The notes under the pieces are model-generated. The model was given only the letters and a program-made list of their open reading frames with translations. It had not been told where the DNA came from and did no database searches. Of a stretch of 64,000 nucleotides of DNA, positions 37,718 through 47,226 are shown in pieces; within the stretch, counting starts at the first letter, position 1; the number at the start of each line of letters is the position of its first letter. The position numbers and the translations under genes are program-made. This DNA is from Latrodectus hesperus (taxonomy: Eukaryota; Arthropoda; Arachnida; Araneae; Theridiidae): assembly GCA_037975125.1 (NCBI GenBank), contig CM075853.1, positions 32,442,613 to 32,506,612 on the forward strand, written 5' to 3'.

Positions 37718-39813
37718 TGCAGAAATAGTCAACAGGATAATTTTTAAATAAAAACACAATTTATCCTAAAATGCTGGAAATATCGTATATATGAATAATA
37801 AATATATTCAAAATCTTAATACCAATCCAGCATTTTAGGATAATAGAAATCAACAAATTCCAGAATTTCCTACATTAATTAGAATTAATTTTACTATAAA
37901 GAGTACTTGAATATAATCTATTTACAAGAGATTTGAAGCAAATTTCGTCAAACGGACATAGAATCATTTCCTCAGAGCATATTCATCTAAAATTTAATTT
38001 AAAAAAAAATTGTAATAAGTACTTAAAAAACTACAATTAAAGACATTTAAGGCAATTTATTTATCAAATAATAAAACATAATGAGTAAATTCATTATTTT
38101 AACAAAAAGTTATTAATTAATACCTTAATAACAAAAAGTTATTAAATGGAAAACTAAATAGAAATTAATATTTTACTGGCATTTAGAACAATCATATTCC
38201 GTTCCACTGTAAATAGATCCCAAATTTTTATCATTTTATGGCATAAGAACAGAGAAAAAAACTATTAGAACTGAATTCATGTTTGGTTACTTTTATAACA
38301 AATAATATATTTCTCCTTTATCATAGAAAAAGTATGTGGCAATCAATATTAAAGATAAACTTCATTTTTGAAATAAAATTTTTTATTCTCAGGGCAAATA
38401 AGACCTCTAACTACAGTAGAATGATCACTAAACTGAGAGAATTTTAATTACATTGTATTTTGAGAAATATCATGTTTTCCTCATTATATTTACTTTCAAG
38501 TACTTTACTTTATTAATACTACTTATCACTAGATGCTGCCATCTATCGGAGGATTTGAAGAGCAAAAGTCGAACTTTCACCTTCATGGTGCTCTGATTAA
38601 ACGAAAGACGCCAATTGACTTAAATTCGCATAGCCAAGGCATAGTAAGCTTGGCTTGTCCAAGTGTCACTAGTAACAACAACAACAACTAAAATTCTTCC
38701 TATACTAATTTTATAAATTTCTTGTGATCTTACGAATGAATATTCTTCCAGATAATAATGTTATTTGTCACTAATTTCATTCATTTCTATGTTTATTGTT
38801 TTCATATTTTTTGAATAATAATATACATTTCATATTTTTCCTAATTTTTTTTTTTTTTTGATATAAAATAATTTTATAAGATTCCTTGATAGTCAAATCC
38901 AATTAGGAGGATTTCTTTCTAATATAATTTATTCTACATTTGGTTCAGATATTAAGATAACAACTAATATTTATTTTTACCCAATCAGTGATTAAAAATT
39001 TTTTATTAAAATTTAGTCTCAAACAATTGTACAAATAATATGTTTGATATTTGAATGTATATATTTGCTAATTTTTATTTTCATATAATATTTTGAATTT
39101 TGTATTATTTTTATATTTTGATATATGTTGATACATCAAAATTCAGTTAATAATCAACTCTAAATTGTGATTTTCAGGAGTTTGTCTTTCTTAAAATAAA
39201 AAAAAGCTGCTAATGAATATGATTACACAAACCTAGTAACATTTCATCAATTGCCAAAGTGTTTGCATCAATAAGATTTAATGAAAAGTATTCCAAAAAC
39301 ATGGCACATGTGAAAATTAAATATCTTAAAATTAATACAGTACCAAACAAACAGAAATATGTCCTTGAAGGTTCACAATTGGTTAAGTTCCAATAACTAA
39401 TAATGAAATTACATACTTAAATTTATTTCATGAAAATTTAAAAAAAAAGTAAATAATTAGAGAATCATGTGGTAATTAAACAATCATGTAGTATCAATAA
39501 ATACAATAAATAATTTTTTTATAATTAATGTTATATTTAATCAAAAAAATAATTTCTTCACAATTACGTATTTTTCTTTTAGATTAAAGTATTTTTATTT
39601 CCTAAAATGACTGGGAAAATACAGTAAAAATATTAATAACTTTGAAAACAAAACATGTTATCGTTAAAATAAACTATAAAGCAATTCAAAATGCATTTAC
39701 TTTGGTTTTTGAAATGTCCAACTTGTAGATAATGATGAACCATCGCTAATTATTATTGGTAATGTTACAGAAACACCATTAATGCAAACAGTATCAACAC
39801 CAAAAGGATTCAT
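11119..39813 (-). CDS. FYVE zinc-finger protein with armadillo-like helical tail (14 coding exons)
   Basis: Coding exons in gene order are 39701-39813, 34942-35065, 32217-32315, 29577-29642, 29146-29200, 26519-26606, 24709-24803, 23011-23138, 21304-21360, 17101-17152, 13844-13950, 12321-12455, 11720-11850 and 11119-11227. They sum to 1359 nt, giving 452 residues plus TAA, and every junction keeps the frame. Residues 39-97 are a FYVE finger: WIPD at 39-42, CxxC at 48/51, RRKHHCRNCG at 59-68, C72/C75, and KVC..C at 92-97 in place of the usual RVC..C. FYVE fingers bind PtdIns3P on endosomes. Residues ~105-452 are leucine-rich helices without membrane segments, resembling ARM/HEAT repeats by eye. 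The start is the only ATG upstream of the FYVE exon in a plausible first exon. The donor of exon 10 is weak and the exon 5/6 junction is uncertain. I cannot name an ortholog. An endosomal adaptor role is inferred. Confidence 0.88.
11720..11850 (-). CDS. FYVE gene exon 13
   Basis: The acceptor is TTTCTTATAG and the donor is AAA|GTAAGT. It encodes residues 374-416, including GCRLINYLLSSETAYTLDAL, and passes two bases to the last exon. Confidence 0.88.
11851..13843 (-). other. Introns 11 and 12 of the FYVE gene (around exon 12)
   Basis: Apart from exon 12 (12321-12455) this stretch is plain AT-rich intron sequence. I see no mobile element. Confidence 0.6.
12321..12455 (-). CDS. FYVE gene exon 12
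   Basis: The acceptor is TTTATTTTAG and the donor is ATG|GTAAGA, phase 0 at both ends. It encodes residues 329-373, including the helical text LGQLGRGLANFAEC. Confidence 0.88.
13844..13950 (-). CDS. FYVE gene exon 11
   Basis: This exon encodes residues 293-328 (start DIERGNPLLYLLKG). Tandem acceptors CAG and GTAG lie four bases apart. The downstream one restores the frame from exon 10 with a GAT codon at the junction. The donor is CCA|GTAATT. Confidence 0.8.
14380..15240 (+). pseudogene. Possible decayed retroelement (gag-like) remnant
   Basis: This block of intron 10 is less AT-rich than its flanks. It has broken reading frames with charged helical text (EMECLEILRDEVESS) and, near the end, a basic stretch KPYKDQRAKCPRPK followed by FYSFICKNT, reminiscent of the nucleocapsid region of BEL/Pao or gypsy gag. 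No complete zinc knuckle survives, so the call is tentative. It could instead be a decayed gene fragment. Confidence 0.25.
15522..15649 (-). mobile_element. Decayed SINE family 1 copy in intron 10
   Basis: It aligns by eye with 506-687: 'cctatggtttaaaa.ggatt.c.gaaccatta', 'ggattcaaacccatgaactgttgaac'. The head (A box) is lost. Confidence 0.65.
16673..16745 (+). pseudogene. Decayed tRNA-like/SINE head in intron 10
   Basis: An A-box-like TTGGTCAAGTGGTAAAATCC and a B-box-like CAGGTTCATTTTCAA stand at tRNA-like spacing. The stems do not pair well. It is probably the head of an old tRNA-derived SINE. Confidence 0.4.
17101..17152 (-). CDS. FYVE gene exon 10
   Basis: The acceptor is TATTTTAG and the donor is CAAG|GTTTTA, which is weak. 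It encodes residues 276-292 (MQNCVSKMLVYLSAGSQ). It is phase-compatible with both neighbours only if exon 11 begins at 13950. It is too short for ORF finding and is supported by helix-like text and splice phases. Confidence 0.68.
17765..19510 (+). pseudogene. hAT transposase pseudogene (ZBED5/SCAND3-like), antisense in intron 9
   Basis: Three-frame reading on the plus strand gives a broken but ordered hAT protein. YYEYTKYGFLYTEDKN begins the BED-finger region, followed by CTPFSNNTVTRRI, FFSIQVDET (catalytic region), HTEV|RW at the SINE insertion, LAYLPDIFYKNLNLTLQ and the C-terminal ALTLLLPFTSTILVEKVFFS (hAT dimerisation segment). Stops and frameshifts occur every few dozen codons, so it is long dead. 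The family's usual length of about 600 residues fits the ~1.75 kb span. It lies in the opposite orientation to the host gene, so it does not disturb it. A 60-bp SINE piece is nested at 18692-18751. Confidence 0.78.
18692..18751 (-). mobile_element. 60-bp SINE tail fragment nested in the hAT pseudogene
   Basis: Repeated GGTT followed by 'ttttatggcgcaa' marks the SINE tail. ATACAGAAGTG (18681-18691) and ATACAAAAGTG (18752-18762) flank it as target duplication. Removing it and one flank rejoins the hAT reading frame. Confidence 0.7.
20957..21135 (-). mobile_element. Decayed SINE family 1 copy in intron 9
   Basis: It keeps the order of family 1 text: 'ggaacctatcatttaaag', 'gaaccattacaaacatccatgc', 'gaattgttgaattgaagg' and 'ctaaccatta...gcagctcag', with many substitutions. 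The end near 21135 matches the SINE head. Confidence 0.65.
21304..21360 (-). CDS. FYVE gene exon 9
   Basis: The acceptor is CCTTTATTAG and the donor is CAA|GTAAGC, phase 0 at both ends. It encodes residues 257-275 (HHPNIVANLFSALQLEDYQ). Confidence 0.85.
21361..23010 (-). other. Intron 8 of the FYVE gene
   Basis: This is AT-rich intron sequence of 1.65 kb with short TA runs near 21735. Nothing else is recognisable. Confidence 0.6.
23011..23138 (-). CDS. FYVE gene exon 8
   Basis: The acceptor is ACATTTTTAG and the donor is CAA|GTTAGT. It encodes residues 214-256, an amphipathic ARM-like repeat (DPLLVLISTSGTVAVFASRV). It has less A+T than its flanks. Confidence 0.87.
23139..24708 (-). other. 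Intron 7 of the FYVE gene
   Basis: This is AT-rich intron sequence of 1.6 kb. I see no gene, repeat or RNA in it. Confidence 0.6.
24709..24803 (-). CDS. FYVE gene exon 7
   Basis: The acceptor is ATTTTCAG and the donor is CAAG|GTATGT. It encodes residues 182-213 plus one base, with helix text ILSDSLSILNLF. The junction with exon 6 makes an Asn codon. Confidence 0.85.
24804..26518 (-). other. Intron 6 of the FYVE gene
   Basis: This intron contains a SINE fragment at ~25500-25570. A GC-richer block (about 25170-26000) reads like decayed repeat DNA that I cannot assign. A 79-codon minus-strand ORF at 25163-25402 has no recognisable family. Confidence 0.5.
25500..25570 (-). mobile_element. SINE family 1 fragment in intron 6
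   Basis: The text 'tggtttggtttgtc', 'tttcattttttgcaaacgggg' and 'ggatctacaattaaaacgg' matches the tail half of the 506-687 element. The head is absent. Confidence 0.55.
26519..26606 (-). CDS. FYVE gene exon 6
   Basis: This exon encodes residues 153-181 with the VASALNSISQIM helix and ends AAAAAA|GTAAGT. Two acceptors lie four bases apart. TATAGAAAG (exon end 26606) keeps the frame from exon 5. The first AG (exon end 26610) would need a different exon 5 donor. Confidence 0.72.
26607..29145 (-). other. Intron 5 of the FYVE gene
   Basis: This is 2.5 kb of AT-rich sequence with a diverged tandem duplication (27665-27975). A missing small exon here cannot be excluded, because the exon 5/6 junction needs a special choice of splice sites. 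Confidence 0.55.
27665..27975. repeat. Diverged tandem duplication in intron 5
   Basis: Two ~140-base copies start at about 27668 and 27835. Shared text includes 'ttgctcataat', 'aaactaagaataattaaa', 'aacctaaatt' and 'tttttttaaaaaaata.ctgt', with substitutions and small indels. Confidence 0.7.
29146..29200 (-). CDS. FYVE gene exon 5
   Basis: The acceptor is TATTATGTAG and the donor is ACA|GTAAAA. It encodes residues 135-152 (VIECGGLHLILSIGMDTD), a typical ARM-like helix pair. The reading frame stays open for eight codons past this donor, so the 3' boundary is not certain. Confidence 0.7.
29577..29642 (-). CDS. FYVE gene exon 4
   Basis: This exon encodes residues 113-134 and starts the helical region. 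The acceptor is TTGTCTAG. Two overlapping donors are present (CG|GTAAGG and AAG|GTTAGT). Only the second keeps the frame open into exon 5, although the first looks stronger. Confidence 0.78.
29693..29725. repeat. 14-bp-arm hairpin upstream of the exon 4 acceptor
   Basis: TTTGCTTTTGTTGA (29693-29706) pairs perfectly with TCAACAAAAGCAAA (29712-29725) around a 5-base loop. In the minus-strand transcript it lies about 50-80 nt before the exon 4 acceptor. Confidence 0.88.
31497..31555. repeat. Short direct repeat in intron 3
   Basis: A 21-base segment (TCTATTTATATATTAGAAAC then G) occurs twice about 37 bases apart. Confidence 0.85.
32217..32315 (-). CDS. FYVE gene exon 3 (end of the FYVE finger)
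   Basis: The acceptor is TTTTTTCAG and the donor is TTG|GTAAGT, phase 0 at both ends. It encodes residues 80-112, including the last zinc pair (C94, C97) in the context PEKVCSECK, where the family usually has RVC. A helical stretch and a cysteine-rich CKCNN end follow. Confidence 0.9.
32768..32815 (-). mobile_element. SINE family 1 tail fragment in intron 2
   Basis: 'ggtttattagttgctcgagt' and 'cattttttgcattcaagg' match the tail of family 1. Only about 50 bases remain. Confidence 0.45.
33599..34499 (-). mobile_element. Pogo-like (Tc1/mariner superfamily) non-autonomous element in intron 2
   Basis: About 28-bp imperfect terminal inverted repeats lie at ~33601-33630 (AGTATCGTATTTTCTTGC..) and ~34471-34499 (minus strand AGTATATTTTCCTGTATA..), both next to TA. 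Inside, on the minus strand near 34150-34010, LNYTAGFKLKAI matches the N-terminal helix of the CENP-B/pogo HTH, followed by a shortened KEEMYPMRNSK stretch. The catalytic domain is missing, so this is an internally deleted derivative. The 85-codon ORF (33913-34170) is the remnant of the transposase N-terminus. Confidence 0.62.
34942..35065 (-). CDS. FYVE gene exon 2 (core of the FYVE finger)
   Basis: The acceptor is TTTTTACAG and the donor is AAG|GTTATA. It encodes residues 38-79, with the WxxD box, the first two zinc-binding cysteine pairs and the basic RRKHHCR phosphoinositide-binding motif. This is the strongest evidence for the protein family. Confidence 0.93.
36840..36980 (-). mobile_element. 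Decayed SINE family 1 copy in intron 1
   Basis: It has 'tttttgcacatgaatgctaatt', 'agaaccaatgatttaa', 'gatagaaatcaaaca' and 'aaatgaaggccaaaatgctaat' in the family 1 order, with heavy substitution. Confidence 0.5.
37761..37843. repeat. Perfect 18-bp inverted repeat (hairpin) in intron 1
   Basis: TTATCCTAAAATGCTGGA at 37761-37778 is repeated in perfect inverse at 37826-37843, with a 47-base loop. It follows a poly-T run. A ~20-bp direct repeat (TTTAAATAAAAACACAATTT) stands at ~37599 and ~37744. Confidence 0.9.
38531..38690 (+). mobile_element. SINE family 4, 5'-truncated copy in intron 1
   Basis: It starts at GCTGCCATCTATCGG and continues through 'aaagtcgaactttcacctt', 'gtgctctgattaa' and 'ttggcttgtccaag' to an AAC-repeat tail. 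This is the 3' half of the element at 63338-63712, in the opposite orientation. It is antisense to the host gene. Confidence 0.72.
39701..39813 (-). CDS. FYVE gene exon 1 (start codon exon)
   Basis: This exon encodes residues 1-37 plus two bases of codon 38, starting MNPFGVDTVC. The donor is AAA|GTAAAT. The segment before the finger is short, polar and hydrophobic mixed, with no signal peptide. The ATG lies about 450 bases downstream of a GC-richer, promoter-like patch. Confidence 0.8.
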
Positions 39814-40249
39814 AATTAACTAATGAAAATTCTAAACAAATTTTCAATATAAGAAAACAGCACAATTAAACACAAAATAAGTTTATAAACTTGAATAAAG
39901 TTCAGAATTTTGAGTAATCATAATGCAAATAGTGTTTAGTTATTCATAATAAGATTCAAGTTATTTTTAATGCAAGTTATGACCATATTGTGCAGAATTA
40001 TCACATGTCTAAAGTAATCAAAACAATAACATATCGAATGATAACAAACAATACAATTATTGCCAGATTTTTAATGCAATTCCGTAGGGATGTAGAAAGT
40101 GTTAAAGAATTTTTATCGAATCGTTCATTTGAAAGTGACAATTAGAAACATTTTATGCAGTTTTTTTGAAGAAAAATAGTACAAGAATTTAAAATTACGA
40201 AACTCTGAATTGAATAATAAATTCCACAGCTGACGTGAAACAACACCCA

Positions 40250-40400
40250 AATAAAATTTAGTGGCGACATCTATTTTAGCCCCGCGCAAACTACTACGCC
40301 CACTCTGTCTTTCAAGATAAACAGTACTTTTTTTACTGAGGACGCAGTATAGGCAAGCATTATTTTCACTTAAATTGCACACACCGAGATAAAAAGGATC
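40250..40400 (-). promoter_or_regulatory. Candidate promoter and 5' UTR start of the FYVE gene
   Basis: This patch is clearly GC-richer than its flanks. Read on the minus strand it has a TCAGT initiator-like site (40335-40340), a GTGGGCG GC-box-like stretch and GCGCGGGGC, about 450-520 bases before the start codon. It also carries a GGCGACATCTAT motif. Position and composition suggest the transcription start of the FYVE gene. No TATA box is evident. An 85-codon minus-strand ORF across it looks fortuitous. Confidence 0.4.
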
Positions 40401-41925
40401 TAAATTAATTTCTATTTTTTAAAAAAAAATTATTTTTATTGATATTAACTATCAATGCTTATTTTGTATTTTTGCAAATTATTAAATATTCTATATTTCA
40501 ATAAAGAAATTTTTGGCGTATTATTCATCTTATTGATTTTGAGATAAACGCTTGAATATTATGAATTAAATTAAATATCATATTATTATATTTATAATTA
40601 TTACAAATGTCGATTTTCTTTTAGTTATTGATATTCAGTGGCAAAGTTTCCTACCCATGCTATTACCTATGATTTTATCCATGCATGATATATTCTGCTA
40701 TTTGGTTATAATTTTTCCCTTTATAAGAAAGAATTATGCTTTTGTATATAAATTTATTTATATCTATATAGTAAAAGTATTTCTCCTTTGGTGTATATTT
40801 AGTCCAATATTAGAAAAAAATAATAAAAATATTACAATCGATAATTTGTAAATGAATTTCGTTGAATAATATAAAGTAAAAAAAATTTATATAAAGTCAA
40901 CCGTAAAAAACCTAGAAACTAAATAAAAATATGTATATATTTTAAATAAAATTTGAATTTCAATAAATCTTTATTTATTTTTTTAATAAGATTTATATAA
41001 GATAAAAATATCTTCTCAGGAAGTATGATATTTTAGTATTAATGTAACGTTAAAAACTTTGTACTTTTGTTTAAAAAAATTAGAATTTATTCACTAGCAA
41101 AATAATTAAATGTATTCCTAAACTTATGAAATTAATCTCCTTTAAAATAATTTCTGTTTAAACAATGAAATTTAAATTAAGTATATTTTCTTTTAATATT
41201 CAAGAAATATTTATATTCAAGAAGAGGTTTAATAGTAAAGAACAGATTTTAGTGTAATGTCTTGGAAGACAGAAGGGATATAGCCCATACATACATCAAG
41301 CGATGAGCAATATGGCTCCCCTTATGTTGCTTCCTCCGTGGTGGAAACCTTGCTCGAAGAATGCTTTCTGAATTGACAGAGACGGAATAAGGACGTCATA
41401 TCATGTGACTCTGTGACTTCATTGTTCTGTTGAACCAATAGAAACTATTTACATCATATTATTATTTACATTTTGACTGATGGGCAATATCAGTTTTGTG
41501 AAATTATGATTGTTTATTTCATCGAGACACCTGATATATATGTGTTAATTTATTTATATTAAATTTCAAAATATATAATTTTTTTAAAAAATATTTCATA
41601 TTTTTATATATTTTTTAAATATTGAAAACTATCATTATTTAATAAAACTAGTGTATACTTCATAATCAAACTTATTGAATTACATCATTGCTTTGAATAT
41701 AATAATAATTTTAAAATAAATATTTGCGATAATTTTTATAATAACTATAAATCTTTAAATAAAAATAGCTATAAGTCTTTAAATAAAGAGCAAGCAAATT
41801 ATCAACACAATTCAAATAGTATTAAAATATTTTTCATGCAAATTATTTTATGAAAAACAAAAAATATAAGAATGCATTCTTGAATCTTTAAATATTCTAA
41901 ACTAATTCTACAATGATAATTAATT
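40401..41925. other. Intergenic stretch with a GC-richer island
   Basis: It is mostly AT-rich. A ~200-base island at 41260-41460 has 'atggctccccttatgttgctt' and 'ccgtggtggaaaccttgctcg', then GGACGTCATATCATGTGAC with CRE-like and E-box-like sites. It may be a promoter or an unassigned repeat. No coding exon is evident. Confidence 0.35.

Positions 41926-43131
<1,206 letters not shown>

Positions 43132-43207
<76 letters not shown>
43132..43207. repeat. (TA)n microsatellite, right of the Helitron-like element
   Basis: Pure TA run of about 75 bases directly after the element's terminal GCTTG. Confidence 0.95.
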
Positions 43208-43209
<2 letters not shown>

Positions 43210-44363
43210 TATACTTTTAACTTTTTAACTGTATAATCAAAAATAAATGCAGTTACACATAATGACTTCAATAAATGCTTTCTAAGACCTTAATCCTCAG
43301 TCAAAAAATGTTTACATTATTGTATCTTTATATTTAAACTTAATTTGTCTCAGCAATATAAACATAAATTGTTAACAAATATTACTTTAATTCCAATTTT
43401 TTTAAATTTAATATTGAATTTGCTTTATTAAAAATCTATTACACCTAAGCAACCTCAGAAATATAAAATATGTAGCAAAATTACTGTTTCAGTTATATAA
43501 ATTAAACATAAGAACCAATGCTTTCAATAATAATATTAAACACAATGTATGTAAATGTATAATGTATTTTTCTGTGTATTTTATCTAAATCAATTTAAAT
43601 ATGAAAAAAATAAGAATTTGAATTTATTTCATTTTATAAAAAAAAATCCATGCTTAGTGTTGATACAAATTATAACCCATCTCAGATTTTACAAATGATT
43701 TGTAAAATATATGACTTATTTCCTAGAATAGAAAATTTTTTAAATTTATCAAAATAAATTCTATCTTTGTAATCCCACAAATAGCTTCGATCGATGTAAT
43801 TTCATAAAATTAATAAACTTTCTAAAATTTTATAAAAATGTTAATTTTTATAAAATAAATTTTCTTTATTTTATCATTGATAAATAATTTAATGGAAAAG
43901 CAATATTTAATATTCAAAATTTTGTTGAATGATCTTTGCGAAGATTTTTGATGAATTAATCTTCATCATAACAATATTGATAAAAGTTAATCGCAGACAT
44001 TATTTCAAAGGGAGAAAAAAAGAAAAACAAAAGAAAAAAGTAAATAATATGCTTTGTCACCGGTGCCCTGCTAGATATTTCTAACTTTTTGGAAAACTTA
44101 AAAGTTGCCTATTTTGTGACGTTTTCTGACGTCACTTATTCGCCGGAGTTTTGCCGACGTCAGTTTTCCTGCGAATTCTTCGAGTTTGCCCCTGGCCTAA
44201 CAATAATGATACTAATATCAACATTTCAGCAGAAATGAAGCGATTCATTCAACGTCCAAAAGCCTTTCCTCATACTGTGATATTTCAAGCGGAAATGTTG
44301 TTCCATTTTTCTCATTTACCTCATATTGAGAAAAGATCCAAGGGCTGTTCTCATCCACGGGTA
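43208..44363. other. AT-rich stretch with a CRE-bearing patch at its right end
   Basis: Nothing is recognised up to 44050. The patch 44060-44200 is GC-richer, with TGACGTCA at 44127-44134 and CGACGTCAG just after. It may be a promoter patch or the 5' flank of the Tc1-like element that follows. Confidence 0.4.
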
Positions 44364-45305
44364 TAATGCCGTCTTCCAAAACGTTATGATTTTGGCTTTC
44401 CGAGACCTTTTTTAAAAGAGCCGATTAAGAATGGAAGCATTTTCGAAATAACTGAGTTTGTGAGCAGTTCGCGTGCCACCATGGTAAAAATAACGGTGCA
44501 GGGCAAAACGGGACTATCCGAAATCAGCGACGTGACAACAACGACGGTGCACCACGGGCCATAGATGACAGAGGTGAACACAGTTGTGGAGATGCGTTCA
44601 TATGAATAGACCTGCTATCGTTGTTCAACTGACCGTACAGATGAACCCAAGGAGCTAATAACACTGTCTCCTAAACTACTGTTTAGCAATTGTTGCTGCA
44701 TCTGGGCCTCCGAAGCAGACGTCTGGTTCATCCACATATGCTCACTGCTGTTCATCGGTGATGGAGGCTGGAATTTGCCCGCGAGTACCGCAACTGGACG
44801 TACAATGAATGGTGACAGATATCGTTTTCCAATGAATCACGTTTTATGCTCCATCGGACAGATAGACGTTGGCGTATACGACGAGAAACCTCTGAAAGAA
44901 AACACACTGCAACTATTGCGGGAACGGTCCAGGTAAGAGCAATATGAATTGGGGAATGCTTTCCTGGCATTCTCTAATTTCACTCATCATTGGGGAAGGC
45001 AAGATAGATCACTACAAGTACTAATATGTTTTTGTAAGCAATGTACCCCTAAATGCTCGTTGTTTTTCTTTAGGCATCTACAGCAGGACCATGCGAGGTA
45101 TCATAGCACTGGCAGGGTACTTGCATGGTTCAAAAAGTACCAGAATCTGTAAGAAAATCTCGATCAGGTGCGACATGGATCCTCACCCATGTTATATAGC
45201 ACAGCTAGCTACGGCACAGAAGTTGGCATGCCATGGCTTAGTATCTCAGTGAACACCTTCAGGAACCTAATGACTCGATTTTTCTACGTCTAGTACAGTC
45301 AGCTC
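44364..45305 (+). pseudogene. Tc1-like transposase pseudogene A
   Basis: Frames on the plus strand give GAPRAIDDRGEHS (hinge region after the HTH), LEFAREYRNWT, ISFSNESRFMLHRTDRRWR (the FSDESRF catalytic block), TATIAGTVQ, GNAFLAFSNF and LQQDHARYHSTGRVLAWF (usually FQQDNARPHTA, second catalytic Asp). Stops and frameshifts interrupt every block. The span of 0.94 kb matches the usual ~340 residues. A (TA)n tract starts just beyond the 3' end. Confidence 0.75.
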
Positions 45306-45361
45306 TGTGAAAGTTGATTATTCTGACTGGTTTTTAAAAGTTAGTCACATTAATATAATGA

Positions 45362-45519
<158 letters not shown>

Positions 45520-45687
45520 CATACATATTACAACATTTTGAAATAATTTAAACCACCACTAATGCTGGTTTGAATACATTGTAAAGTTGCTTATAGTGTG
45601 GTGTACAAATTTCTGTTTCCAGGACCATTGCTTTAACATTCTCCCACTTGCTCTACATATGAACGACGGGGGGATGCTCAAGAGGAA

Positions 45688-45727
45688 ATTAGTTTCGGTT
45701 TTAAATGAAATCAAAATCGAAACTAAT
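45688..45727. repeat. 15-bp-arm hairpin
   Basis: ATTAGTTTCGGTTTT (45688-45702) faces AAAATCGAAACTAAT (45713-45727), pairing at all but one position, with a 10-base loop. Confidence 0.85.
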
Positions 45728-45729
45728 TG

Positions 45730-47140
45730 TCTACTTTGGCTATAAATATTCTGGAAAAAAAATTCCAGTATAGAATTTTATAGTTTAAAAACAAGGAACA
45801 TAATTCAAGAGTGATAGGAAATGATTTTTGGTTCTTCGGGTTTGTCAACTTTGCACATCATATTCTGATAGCCGAGAAATGTTTCTAAGAATTCGTTTTA
45901 GTTCGTTATCGGAATATGTATTCGTTGTCTGAGCAGAAGAAATATTTCGTGAAAGTATTCATTGTCCGATTTGTTCGCTGTCCAAAATGTTTGTTAACCC
46001 ACTGAACAAGGAGAGATTTAAAGATGACCTTGTCAACCGTAATGAGAGTCAAATTAAAATTTTCCTTGAAATAATTTAAGTTTTTGCTTACATTGATGAA
46101 AGATAATAAAATCAATCTAACGTATACATCACTGAAAGCTGAAATTGTTTGATACATAATTCCTTAGTTGCTTTTTATATCAGCAGATGGCAGCAGCCAG
46201 ACAGAATAATTAGAAAATTATTTTTAACTGAGAATACATCTTTAAAATTGGAAATACATCTTTTTAAGCTAGTTTTACATCGGAATTGGAAATACATCTT
46301 TTTAAAAGAAATTTTAATGCATATGAAATTTTGGATTATTTTTCCTTCATAAATGATAAAACAAATAAGAAATCACACTATATTGCATTCTGACAAAACA
46401 AAAAGTTAAACATTCAAGAAGACAAATATTTTGATATACTGGAAAACAAAATATATCGAATGACTTATAAATACTACACTTATTCTAGTGAATGATTGAT
46501 AGGAATGCATACCAATTATCAAAATTTTTACAACACTGTGCTTCATTTAAAATTTGATAAACGAATTCTATTATAAATTATAATATTTAAATAATTACTG
46601 GATTATTCGGCTGGAAGAATGTAAAACATCACTAAGTAGTGCAAAACATTTATGATAGTGCTTTATTTATGAGCAAACTACTTTGTAAGATATTCAAAAT
46701 AAAAACAATCATATTTTGTTTTCAAGAAGAAAAAACAAGATAATGAAATAAAGTATATTCAGCTTTGCATCATCTGCAACACATTAACTGAAAGAAGCAA
46801 TTAATAATATTTTTAAAAAGTTCTCAATGTTTTTCTCTGCAGATCTAATCATGGTATATTTTACATAGGAGCAGTACAAAGTTATATCAATTAATAAATG
46901 TGTAAAAATTTCAATTGACAAATGATGGCAGTTAATTGAATTAAACAACCTTTTCTCAAATAATAAACAATGTAAAAATTAAAAAAATATTTTCATTATA
47001 ATAAAATCGATGAATAAACTAACATATATTTACACTTAAAAAATAACTTCTACACTGTAATGAAAAATAATTTGTCATTATAAATTATTAATTATAGAGA
47101 GAGTGTTTTCAAGTGGGATATATATAGTTAATATATATAT
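45730..47140. other. Intergenic stretch, no gene seen
   Basis: AT-rich. A short direct repeat (AATTGGAAATACATCTTTTT) occurs around 46237 and 46275. An AGATGGCAGC motif lies at 46185. Small ORFs here have no recognisable family. Confidence 0.45.
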
Positions 47141-47147
47141 TTCAAGT

Positions 47148-47221
<74 letters not shown>
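47148..47221. repeat. (TA)n microsatellite
   Basis: TA run preceded by a short imperfect repeat of 'tttcaagtgggatatatata' in two copies (47107 and 47139). Confidence 0.95.

Positions 47222-47226
<5 letters not shown>

Larger units (their letters stand above)
35066..39700 (-). other. Intron 1 of the FYVE gene
   Basis: This is a 4.6-kb AT-rich intron. It contains a decayed SINE (~36840-36980), a poly-T run (37701-37720), an 18-bp perfect inverted repeat (37761-37843) and a SINE piece at 38531-38690. I see no further exon in it. Confidence 0.7.

Noticed and set aside
40125..40382. 85-codon minus-strand ORF upstream of the FYVE gene
   Set aside because: It lies in the likely 5' UTR/promoter, has no family resemblance and is not in frame-linked continuity with exon 1. 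A small upstream ORF is possible but unsupported.
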